In this document: piece after piece, positions 1-4,742 of the stretch
Position numbering within the stretch: the stretch's first letter is position 1
Layout: every line of letters begins with the position of its first letter
Assembly (NCBI GenBank): GCA_050699035.1
Contig: JBOHDE010000181.1
Location: forward strand, 1-8,113
Reading direction: 5' to 3'
Length of the DNA stretch: 8,113 bases
Source of the DNA: WHTB01 sp050699035
Lineage (GTDB): Bacteria > Actinomycetota > Actinomycetes > Propionibacteriales > Nocardioidaceae
Notes under the pieces: generated by a model
Database searches by the model: none
Told to the model about the DNA's origin: nothing
The model's input: only the letters and a program-made list of their open reading frames with translations
Made by a program: the position numbers and the translations under genes

Positions 1-20
1 CCCCGACGGGACCGGTAGAC

Positions 21-39
21 GTTGCTTACAGTATGCAAC
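21..39. promoter_or_regulatory. Palindromic operator, TetR-type, overlapping a possible -10 box
   Basis: GTTGCTTACAGTATGCAAC is a 19-bp dyad centred on A30 with a single mismatched pair. The TTGC...GCAA ends and the length resemble operators of TetR-family repressors. TACAGT at 27-32 inside the dyad could be a -10 hexamer, with a weak CCGACG at 3-8 as -35, so a bound repressor would block transcription of the metallophosphoesterase about 80 nt downstream. The dyad also reads well on the other strand, so it may serve a divergent gene beyond the left edge. The regulator itself is not in the window; the family assignment is inferred from operator shape only. Confidence 0.45.
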
Positions 40-118
40 CACATTCGGCGGACAGAGGGAGCACCCGCCGCGGACACGCCCGTGCTCGGCCGGCCGGGGT
101 CGCTGCCAGGATGGGGTC

Positions 119-934
119 GTGAACCGCACCCTCGAACGCATCGCCTTGATCTCCGACGTCCATGGCAACCTCACCGCGCTCGATGCGGTGTTGGACGACA
201 TCGACGCCCGCGGGATCTCCCGGATCTACAACCTCGGCGACTTCGTCGGGAAGGGTCCGCGTGGTCGAGAGGTCGTCGACGTGTGCCGCGACCGTTGCGA
301 GGTCAACCTCCTCGGCAACTGGGACGACTTCCTGCCCGACCCAGACCGTGAGGTCGACGACGAGTCACTGCAGTGGTGGCTCGGGCAGCTGTCCGCCGGC
401 CAGGGTGACTGGCTTCGTGGACTGCCGTTCAGCCACGACTTCGTGATGAGTGGTCGGCGCGTCCGCCTGTTCCACGCCTCGGCGACGACCGTGCACCGAC
501 GGGTCCGGTTCGACCACGACGAGGACGAGTTCCTGGGCATGTTCGCGAACACCGAGGCCACCGGCGACGGCCCGGCACCGACGGTGGTCGGGTACGCCGA
601 CACCCACGACGCGTTCTATGAGGTCGACCTGGCGCGACGCACCCTCTTCAACACCGGCAGCGTCGGCAACAGCATGGGCGACCCGACACCCGTGTACGTG
701 GTGATGGAAGGTGTTCTCGATGCGTCCGACGAGGCGCCGTTCTCGCTGCAGTTCGTGCGGGTGCCGTACGACGTCGAGGCCGAGCTCCTGGTGGCCAAGG
801 AGATGGAGATGCCCGAGCAGGAGGCGTACGCGCTCGAGCTGCGAGACGGCATCTACCGTGGCAACCTGAAGCCCGGCGAGACCCCCGGCTATCACCGGCG
901 CAAGGTCACGCGCCCCGCCGGCCAGCCCGCCTGA
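119..934 (+). CDS. Metallophosphoesterase (calcineurin-like/YfcE-type) family protein
   Basis: A 271-residue cytoplasmic hydrolase of the metallophosphoesterase superfamily; the substrate cannot be read from sequence, but the family cleaves phosphomono- or phosphodiesters at a two-metal site. Visible metal-site motifs are SDVHGN (D13, H15), GD (D41), GNWD (N67), FHAS (H119) and YADTHDAF (D161, H163), followed by FNTGSVGNS (177-185), which is typical of YfcE-like members. The usual GHTH motif has Asp in place of its first His here. I believe other bacterial members of this subgroup also carry Asp there, so this is a subfamily trait rather than decay. The GTG start at 119 has AGGA at 108-111; the nearby ATG at 111 stops after three codons. 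The gene has no signal peptide and appears to be transcribed alone, with the inverted-repeat block downstream. Family confidence is high, specific function unknown. Confidence 0.9.
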   Translation: MNRTLERIALISDVHGNLTALDAVLDDIDARGISRIYNLGDFVGKGPRGREVVDVCRDRCEVNLLGNWDDFLPDPDREVDDESLQWWLGQLSAGQGDWLRGLPFSHDFVMSGRRVRLFHASATTVHRRVRFDHDEDEFLGMFANTEATGDGPAPTVVGYADTHDAFYEVDLARRTLFNTGSVGNSMGDPTPVYVVMEGVLDASDEAPFSLQFVRVPYDVEAELLVAKEMEMPEQEAYALELRDGIYRGNLKPGETPGYHRRKVTRPAGQPA

Positions 935-989
935 CCGCCGCCGCTGGCACTCGCGCCGAGGTTGCGCGTATGTCGACCGGCGCGGGGCT

Positions 990-1021
990 TCCGGAACGGC
1001 ACGGGCCCGTGCCGTTCCGGA
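990..1021. repeat. 32-bp perfect palindrome centred on GGGCCC
   Basis: Each half-site is a 16-bp arm starting TCCGGAACGG; the dyad axis lies between 1005 and 1006 and there is no spacer. As RNA it would form about 14 G/C-rich pairs capped by a four-base loop. It lies 56 nt past the metallophosphoesterase stop, so it may end that transcript, but no U-tract follows. Perfect spacerless symmetry is more than a terminator needs and would suit a dimeric DNA-binding protein or a cruciform. Confidence 0.85.
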
Positions 1022-1053
1022 CCATCCCCACTCCTGTAGGCGTGGGGATGGTC
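1020..1053. repeat. 12-bp stem, 10-nt loop hairpin
   Basis: GACCATCCCCAC (1020-1031) is the exact reverse complement of GTGGGGATGGTC (1042-1053). The loop 1032-1041 contains CCT and AGG, which could add pairs. The hairpin shares two bases with the end of the adjacent palindrome, so the two structures compete only at their junction and could stack coaxially. It is the second arm of the nested element. Confidence 0.8.
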
Positions 1054-1192
1054 GGGTATGGGTGGGGGTGAGTCGCCACCGGTCCGACATTCGCGCAACC
1101 TCGGCGCGAAGGGGGTGGGTGCCCGCCGACGAGATCGGCAGAATTGGTGTTCCACCCTGTGGGAGAACCATTACACCGGGCGACGGCGACGC

Positions 1193-1205
1193 TACAGTCT
1201 GTGCA
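1193..1205 (+). promoter_or_regulatory. -10 box placed for leaderless transcription
   Basis: TACAGT at 1193-1198 matches the -10 consensus in four of six bases, and a start 7 nt downstream would fall on A1205, the first base of the ATG. No Shine-Dalgarno sequence precedes that ATG. Leaderless mRNAs are common in actinobacteria. The -35 is weak (TTACAC at 1171-1176, 16-nt spacer). A short dyad CCAC-CCT-GTGG at 1152-1162 lies just upstream and might bind a regulator. Confidence 0.45.
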
Positions 1206-1531
1206 TGTCCAACTATCTCTCGGAGGAGTTTGAACGCGAGAAGGAGCTCCAGTTCCTCCGCTCGGTTCATGCTGCCGCAACTGCTGCCTACGACCTAGCC
1301 GCGTACGGGTCTCCCCAGGAGGTCTACCTCGTCTTGGCCCGGGAGCTCAGAAACCGCGGAATCGACCCAGACCCCAAGGCCGTGTTCGCCGCCGCGCACC
1401 AGATCAGCGAGGGCCGGCAGCCGCCGATCCTGCGGCCCGGGACCGGACGGCGGCGTCGCGAGCTGCCCAGCACGATCTCTCCCGGCAGCAGTGCCAGTGA
1501 GCGTCTCGGCCTGGTCCGCCAGCTGCACTGA
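1205..1531 (+). CDS. Small uncharacterised protein, probably leaderless mRNA
   Basis: A 108-residue protein that I do not recognise. The N-terminus is a charged helix-like stretch (residues 7-20, EEFEREKEL), followed by an Ala-rich helical region (22-34) and a segment with YLVLARELRNRGIDPDP (41-57) that looks like a compact helix-turn-helix-sized fold. The tail (72-98) is Pro/Arg/Ser-rich with GRRRR at 81-85 and is probably disordered and basic. The upstream frame is open to 1058, but that stretch runs into the inverted-repeat element and has no ribosome site. The ATG at 1205 fits the -10 box exactly. It is followed after 64 nt by the RraA-like gene on the same strand. A nucleic-acid-binding role is possible from the basic tail but is only a guess. 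Confidence 0.7.
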   Translation: MSNYLSEEFEREKELQFLRSVHAAATAAYDLAAYGSPQEVYLVLARELRNRGIDPDPKAVFAAAHQISEGRQPPILRPGTGRRRRELPSTISPGSSASERLGLVRQLH

Positions 1532-1579
1532 CCGCTAGGCCCTCGCTGGACCAGGGGTCGGCCGAGATGATCCCCTGGT
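1510..1579 (+). promoter_or_regulatory. Two mutually exclusive hairpins before the RraA-like gene
   Basis: ACCAGGGG (1550-1557) pairs perfectly with CCCCTGGT (1572-1579) across a 14-nt loop, ending 4 nt before the AGGAGG ribosome site (1584-1589). The same stretch GGACCAGG (1548-1555) can instead pair perfectly with CCTGGTCC (1510-1517), which lies in the last codons of the upstream gene. The alternatives could couple translation of the small gene to expression of the next one. Eight-base pairings arise by chance in GC-rich DNA, so this remains tentative. Confidence 0.3.
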
Positions 1580-1595
1580 TCCTAGGAGGGAAGCC

Positions 1596-2267
1596 ATGGA
1601 AGACGCGACCGAACGCGGGGAGATTCGTGAACGGTTTCTGTTAGTCGACACAGCCAACGTCGCCGACGTCCTCGACGACCTCGGACTCCCTGACCAAGGG
1701 CTGTCGCCGGAGTTCCAACCGGCGTCAGGCACGCGGCTGGCTGGGTGGGTCTACACGATCGCCGGGCAGATGATGGCGTACGCCGGCAGCGGCGACGCGC
1801 GGAAGATGGAGGCCTGCAACGGAATCGGCCCGCATGAGGTCTCGGTCTGGAGCGGCGACGGCGAAGGTGTCTGCTACTTCGGGGAGCTGATCGCGCTCGG
1901 GATGGCGCAGCGCGGCTCGACCGGGGCCCTCGTGGATGGGGGAGTACGTGACACCCGCGCGCTCCGCGACCACCAGTTCCCGGTGTTCGCGCGCTACCGG
2001 TCGTCGGTCCAGTCCATCGGTCGATGGCGCGTCACCGCCTGGCAGGTCGCCGTAGCGGTCGCGGGCGCCACCACCAGGCGAGTGATCGTCTACCCCGGCG
2101 ACTTCGTCATCGCCGACGAGGACGGCGCGATCGTCGTGCCCCACGACCGGGTCGCCGACGTGCTCGACCGGTCTGAGGCGATGACCAGGTCCGAAGTCAG
2201 CGTGCGCGAAGCGCTCAGGTCCGGCATGTCCCTGTCGGACGCACTGGACCAGTTCGGACACGTCTGA
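1596..2267 (+). CDS. RraA-like / HMG-aldolase family protein
   Basis: A 223-residue member of the RraA-like superfamily, which includes 4-hydroxy-4-methyl-2-oxoglutarate/4-carboxy-4-hydroxy-2-oxoadipate aldolases and the RNase E regulator RraA. The family signature is clear: FGELIALGMAQRG (95-107), then ALVDGGVRDTRALRD (111-125), where R118 binds the pyruvyl carboxylate and D119 the divalent metal in characterised aldolases. PGDFVIADEDGAIVVP (167-182) closes the fold. Length is typical of the aldolase-type members rather than the ~160-residue E. coli RraA, so a metal-dependent aldolase or oxaloacetate decarboxylase is likelier than an RNase regulator. Start: ATG with AGGAGG at 1584-1589 and a 6-nt gap. 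It follows the small gene by 64 nt and has no obvious catabolic partners, so the substrate is unknown. Confidence 0.88.
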   Translation: MEDATERGEIRERFLLVDTANVADVLDDLGLPDQGLSPEFQPASGTRLAGWVYTIAGQMMAYAGSGDARKMEACNGIGPHEVSVWSGDGEGVCYFGELIALGMAQRGSTGALVDGGVRDTRALRDHQFPVFARYRSSVQSIGRWRVTAWQVAVAVAGATTRRVIVYPGDFVIADEDGAIVVPHDRVADVLDRSEAMTRSEVSVREALRSGMSLSDALDQFGHV

Positions 2268-2370
2268 CCAGAGAGTCGGGCTCAGCCGATCGCTTGGTAG
2301 CTCTCGCAGTCGTTGTTGGCCACGCTCTCGCCCCGGACCAGCCACATGCGGTGGTCGCGGTTCGTCGCTG

Positions 2371-2561
2371 GGGCCACGACCATAGATCGGCATCTCGTTG
2401 GAGACCAGCCAGCCGACTACCGCCTCGTGGTCGTGGAACCTGGACACCATCTCGCGTACGAAGCAGGCCTGCCGAGCCACCATCCAGACGTCGGAGTAGA
2501 GGTCACGCCCGTGTCGCCAGACCGTGTCCCAGTTCGCACCCGGCACCTTCGGCTGGGCCTA
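2371..2561 (-). pseudogene. GH5-type glycoside hydrolase fragment
   Basis: Read on the minus strand, about 60 residues resemble the middle of a GH5 family endo-glycanase/mannanase-like protein: ANWDTVWRHGRDLYSDVW, then a helix with REMVSRFHDHEAVVG, then WLVSNEMPIYG. The NE pair (codons at 2394-2399) would carry the acid/base catalytic Glu. A TAG stop at about 2562-2564 cuts the N-terminal side, and the homology ends near 2373 with no barrel C-terminus or nucleophile. It is non-functional debris. It meets an AraC fragment on the opposite strand head to head, as if a divergent enzyme-regulator pair had lost its centre. Confidence 0.6.
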
Positions 2562-2564
2562 CCG

Positions 2565-2786
2565 CGCTTGCTCCAGCTCGCTGCGGTCAGCCATGGTCAC
2601 CTCGCGCGCAGCATGAGGGCGCACTACGGCTGCACGCCGACCGAGTTCATCACCGAGTGCCGCGTCGCGCACGCGGCCCTGCTGCTGGCCACCACCACCG
2701 ACCCGATCGGGACGATCGCGTACGCGACGTCGTCCCCAGCGTGTTCCGGATGCAGCTCGAGTGACGGCGACCGACGCCTGACCTGA
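2565..2786 (+). pseudogene. AraC-family regulator, DNA-binding C-terminus, decayed
   Basis: The frame encodes the double helix-turn-helix of an AraC/XylS regulator: GLPRLLQLAAVSHGHLARSM, then RAHYGCTPTEFITECRVAHA, then ALLLATTTDPIGTIAYAT. The sensor domain is absent. After IAYAT the expected Gly-Phe and following helix are lost, and the matching VFRMQLE continues in a different frame (about 2737-2760), so a small deletion and frameshift have broken the gene. No start codon with a ribosome site fits the truncated product. The 5' cut coincides with the 5' cut of the GH5 fragment on the other strand. An AraC regulator next to a sugar hydrolase is a common arrangement, and the original may have controlled that enzyme. 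Confidence 0.65.
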
Positions 2787-2799
2787 GCACTCGTGCGCT

Positions 2800-3404
2800 C
2801 AACAGCGCCGCGATGCTGGCCGCAGCTGGGCGGCACGCCCGGCTCCGGGCGCGCTCGGTCATCCCCGCCTGCTCAGTTTCGGACACGTCGGTGAACATGT
2901 CGGCCATCACGATCGCCCCGACCACGTCGAGCAGCGGGTCGCCGAAGAGCGAGTGCGCGGCGAAGTCGAAGACACCGGAGATCCGGAACCGACCGGTGTC
3001 CCCGATCCGCTCGGCCATCACGTTGCCCGGGAAGTAGTCGACGTGCACCAGCTGCGGCTCGCCGTCGTACAGTCCCGGCAGCAGTCGCTCGAGCTGCTCC
3101 ACCACGGCGTCGAAGCCAGCGACGTCGGCAGCCAGCTGTGCCCGGATGCGTGGGTCGGGGACCTGCAGCCGCGCGCGCAGGCAGTCGGCCCAGGTGGGGT
3201 ACGTCGCGCCGCCCAGCAGCTCGCCGAACGCGGATGCCGACTCGACCGCCCCGACCTCGAACGCGGCGTCGACATAACAGTCGAGCAGGCGCGCGCGGTC
3301 GTGCCCCCGCCCGACCCGAGCCGTCGCCAGGGGCCGTCGCCGCCGAGTCGAGCGAGCAGCTCGGCGTGGGCTGCGGGCACCTCAGCCGAACGTCTGTGTT
3401 CCAT
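2800..3404 (-). pseudogene. Aminoglycoside phosphotransferase (APH)-like kinase, frameshifted and truncated
   Basis: The minus strand encodes the C-lobe of an APH/choline-kinase-like small-molecule kinase. LVHVDYFPGNVM (codons near 3018-3053) is the catalytic loop (HxD....N), and SGVFDFAAHSLFGDPLLDVV carries the metal-binding Asp. The frame reads back through PTWADCLRARLQVPDP and RARLLDCYVDAAFE to about 3306, where a run of five G (plus-strand C at 3304-3308) breaks it. Adding one G would join it to an upstream frame beginning ATG at 3404 (EVPAAHAELLARL). Even repaired, the N-lobe is too short for an intact kinase, and the C-terminus degrades after about 2870. The substrate is unknown, and nothing shows that it was a resistance gene. 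Confidence 0.7.
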
Positions 3405-3478
3405 CTGCCCGCCGATCACCCGCCAGTGGGTCAGCCTCCCGCGTACGGCGGGTCGTCCTCCAGGAGATCGTGGGGGTA

Positions 3479-3508
3479 TTGCCCACTTACCCACCTTCGA
3501 CGTATCCT
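3479..3508 (+). promoter_or_regulatory. Probable promoter and operator of the toxin-antitoxin pair
   Basis: TTGCCC (3479-3484) and TATCCT (3503-3508) sit 18 nt apart, about 20 nt before the antitoxin start. GTGGG (3470-3474) and CCCAC (3482-3486) form an inverted repeat with a 7-nt spacer that overlaps the -35. This fits the self-repression usual for type II toxin-antitoxin operons, but no binding site is proven. Confidence 0.4.
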
Positions 3509-3528
3509 ACGCCTGTTAGGGAGGCAGC

Positions 3529-3816
3529 ATGTCGGTGATGGAAGGCTTCGAACCGGTCACGGAAGTGACCGCCGATGGGAGAGCGCGCGTTGCCGTCGGC
3601 AAGGCGGGCGCGCACAAGGACGACCGGTATGCCGTCGCGAAGAACGCCGACGGTGTGATCCTGCTCGTGCCACTCGCCAGCATCCCCAAGCGAGAGCTCC
3701 TGGTCTGGGAGAACGACGAGCTGCGCGCCTCGCTGTTCCGCGGACTTGCTGACGCCGCCGAGGGCAAGGTGCGGTCGCTGTCGTGGGTAACCGCTGACGG
3801 TCCGGACGAGGAGTGA
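3529..3816 (+). CDS. Antitoxin-like protein of a type II toxin-antitoxin pair
   Basis: A 95-residue acidic protein whose antitoxin role is inferred mainly from position: its TGA overlaps the GTG of a RelE/ParE-like toxin by 4 nt. The segment RYAVAKNADGVILLVPL (33-49) has alternating hydrophobics that recall a beta-hairpin DNA-binding or dimerisation unit of the AbrB kind. The part from ENDELRASLFRGLADAAEGK (61-80) into VRSLSW resembles the C-terminal toxin-wrapping helices of antitoxins. I do not recognise the N-terminal 30 residues. The start is well supported by GGGAGG at 3519-3524, 4 nt before the ATG. The closing GPDEE tail is acidic, as is common in antitoxins. Alternative: an unrelated small gene co-transcribed with the toxin. 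Confidence 0.7.
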   Translation: MSVMEGFEPVTEVTADGRARVAVGKAGAHKDDRYAVAKNADGVILLVPLASIPKRELLVWENDELRASLFRGLADAAEGKVRSLSWVTADGPDEE

Positions 3817-4121
3817 CCGCACCTCCGTTCGTGCTCCTGTACACCCGAGAGGCCGAGAAGGTCATCGCGGACTTGCGAGCAGCCAAGCAGCACACGTCCA
3901 AGCTCAAGAAGGTCCGCAAGGCGCTGCGGTTGCTCGAGCAGGTCGGCCCCCGCCATCCAGGCCTGCATTCGCACGACTACCAGTCGGTGCCAGGTCCAGG
4001 CGCGGAGACGCTGTGGGAGTCGTACGTCGAGAACAAGACGCCGTCCGCGTGGCGCATCTGGTGGATCTATGGGCCCGGAGACGGGGAGATAACGATCGTC
4101 ACGATCGGGCCGCACCCTTAG
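3813..4121 (+). CDS. RelE/ParE-family toxin
   Basis: A 102-residue basic protein with the layout of RelE/ParE toxins: a leading strand (FVLLYTREAEK, 6-16), two helices (KVIADLRAAK and KLKKVRKALRLLEQ, 30-43), PRHPGLHSHDYQ (46-57), then a central sheet with LWESYVENKTPSAWRIWWIY (68-87) and a final ITIVTIGPHP (93-102). R81 and the terminal His-Pro lie where members of this superfamily place active-site residues. Family members are ribosome-dependent mRNA interferases or gyrase inhibitors; which of these applies cannot be decided here. The GTG start overlaps the upstream TGA, and the only Shine-Dalgarno-like GAGGAG (3808-3813) abuts it, so translation probably depends on coupling to the antitoxin. 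Neighbouring pseudogenes suggest an accessory locus in which the pair may act as a stabiliser. Confidence 0.8.
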   Translation: MTAPPFVLLYTREAEKVIADLRAAKQHTSKLKKVRKALRLLEQVGPRHPGLHSHDYQSVPGPGAETLWESYVENKTPSAWRIWWIYGPGDGEITIVTIGPHP

Positions 4122-4155
4122 CGTCGCGGCCGAGTGGGCGCACTGGGTCGACGGG

Positions 4156-4365
4156 TCAGGCCGCGAGGCCCCAGCCGACCGCTGGCTCGGGCGGCGACAC
4201 ATGGTCGGTCCGGAGGTGGTTCGCAGCCTCGACGTACGCACTGCTCCAGGCGTCGACCGTCCTCGTGATGCGGCACAACGGCAAGGGGCACAACGAGCAC
4301 CGCCAGCCCCAGTGGCCGTCGGTCTGCCGGTACACCTGACAGGGCCTGTCCACGTGCAGTCGCAT
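4156..4365 (-). CDS. Small protein with zinc-finger-like Cys2-His2 pattern
   Basis: A 69-residue minus-strand protein. WRCSLCPLPLC supplies C23 and C26 (C31 also available), and ANHLRTDH supplies H50 and H55, giving C-X2-C-X23-H-X4-H, a spacing compatible with one zinc site. An aromatic-rich strand (QVYRQTDGHWGWRC) precedes it and an Ala-rich helix (TVDAWSSAYVEAANHL) leads to the histidines. I chose ATG at 4365 because GGAGGT (4373-4378 on the opposite strand) lies 7 nt before it. A GTG 14 codons upstream (4407) has no properly spaced ribosome site. The gene is convergent with the toxin gene, 34 nt away. I do not recognise a named family; nucleic-acid or protein binding is possible. Confidence 0.6.
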   Translation of the reverse strand: MRLHVDRPCQVYRQTDGHWGWRCSLCPLPLCRITRTVDAWSSAYVEAANHLRTDHVSPPEPAVGWGLAA

Positions 4366-4473
4366 CTCGTCCACCTCCGTCGGTGCCGTCAACGGTTTGC
4401 GAGGCACCTTCTACTGATACGTCGAACCAGATCTCACGAAATCGACATCGAACTGGGTCTAAGGTGCGTGAGC

Positions 4474-4698
4474 ATGGCTGAGGTTGTGCTCCGTGTCCGG
4501 CTCACCGGCGGCGACCACCTGGACGTCACCTTCGAGGAACCCGATGCCGTCGACCCGGACCAGGTCGTCGAGCACGTCATCACCACGCTCGCGCGGGACT
4601 CCGGTGTGGTGCGCAGCCGACACGGGGGGCGGCTGCTGGTGCTGTACGGCCGGGGCGTTGCCGCCATCGAGGTGGCCCCACGAGGTGCAGTTCTGTGA
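4474..4698 (+). CDS. Uncharacterised 74-residue protein
   Basis: Begins MAEVVLRVRLTGGDHLDVTF and continues with an acidic EEPDAVDPDQ (21-30), a helix VVEHVITTLARDSG (31-44), then two short strands RLLVLYGRG (53-61) and VAAIEVAPRG (62-71). The beta-alpha-beta-beta pattern suggests a small ubiquitin-like or ferredoxin-like fold, but I cannot assign a family. ATG at 4474 has AAGGTG at 4461-4466, 7 nt upstream. The frame is open further upstream, but that part lies over the oppositely oriented small gene and has unconvincing composition. The gene is convergent with the sortase gene, 44 nt away. It has no signal peptide, so it is probably cytoplasmic. Confidence 0.65.
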   Translation: MAEVVLRVRLTGGDHLDVTFEEPDAVDPDQVVEHVITTLARDSGVVRSRHGGRLLVLYGRGVAAIEVAPRGAVL

Positions 4699-4742
4699 GG
4701 TGCCGTCCGGTGAGTTTCCTCCGGTAAGGACGAGGAGATGCG

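Larger units (their letters stand above)
951..1109. repeat. Nested inverted-repeat element, potential three-way (T-shaped) cruciform
   Basis: The left arm 951-980 and right arm 1079-1109 are inverted copies: the outer 18 bp match perfectly, then there is one mismatch (T969 opposite the T at 1091) and one extra base in the right arm. Between the arms lie a 32-bp perfect palindrome (990-1021), a 12-bp stem with 10-nt loop (1020-1053) and a G-rich run (1054-1068). Folded as one strand this gives a long stem capped by two hairpins. It fills most of the 270-bp gap between the metallophosphoesterase stop and the next start. It could be a MITE or REP-like repeat, a structured RNA, or an elaborate terminator. 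There is no transposase, and I see no target-site duplication in the flanks. No second copy was found in the window. Confidence 0.85.

Noticed and set aside
22..351. 109-residue plus-strand frame starting inside the operator dyad
   Set aside because: It overlaps the phosphoesterase in another frame, has no ribosome site and a shadow-like Arg/Pro composition.
951..1109. Inverted-repeat block considered as a CRISPR array or tRNA gene
   Set aside because: There are no regularly spaced direct repeats and no tRNA arm pattern (no GTTCRA T-loop or CCA end); the symmetry is inverted and nested.
1058..1204. N-terminal extension of the small gene at 1205
   Set aside because: The extension lies over the inverted-repeat arm and has no ribosome site; the -10 box fits the ATG at 1205.
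365..1270. 301-residue minus-strand open frame
   Set aside because: It runs antisense through the well-supported phosphoesterase and across the inverted-repeat block; composition is the usual Arg/Pro/His-rich shadow of GC-rich DNA.
1725..2310. C-terminal two thirds of the minus-strand frame that holds the GH5 fragment
   Set aside because: Only the first ~60 residues resemble a protein family; the rest is antisense to the RraA-like gene.
3431..3490. Minus-strand frame ending QYPHDLLEDDPPYAGG, considered as a gene tail
   Set aside because: It is too short, overlaps the toxin-antitoxin promoter region, and I recognise no family; not enough to annotate.
4201..4473. Upstream extension of the 74-residue protein
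   Set aside because: It overlaps the minus-strand Cys/His gene and has shadow composition; ATG 4474 has a proper ribosome site.
4704..4732. CGTCC...GGACG inverted repeat between convergent genes, considered as a terminator
   Set aside because: It has only a five-base stem with a 19-nt loop and no T-tract; too weak to call.
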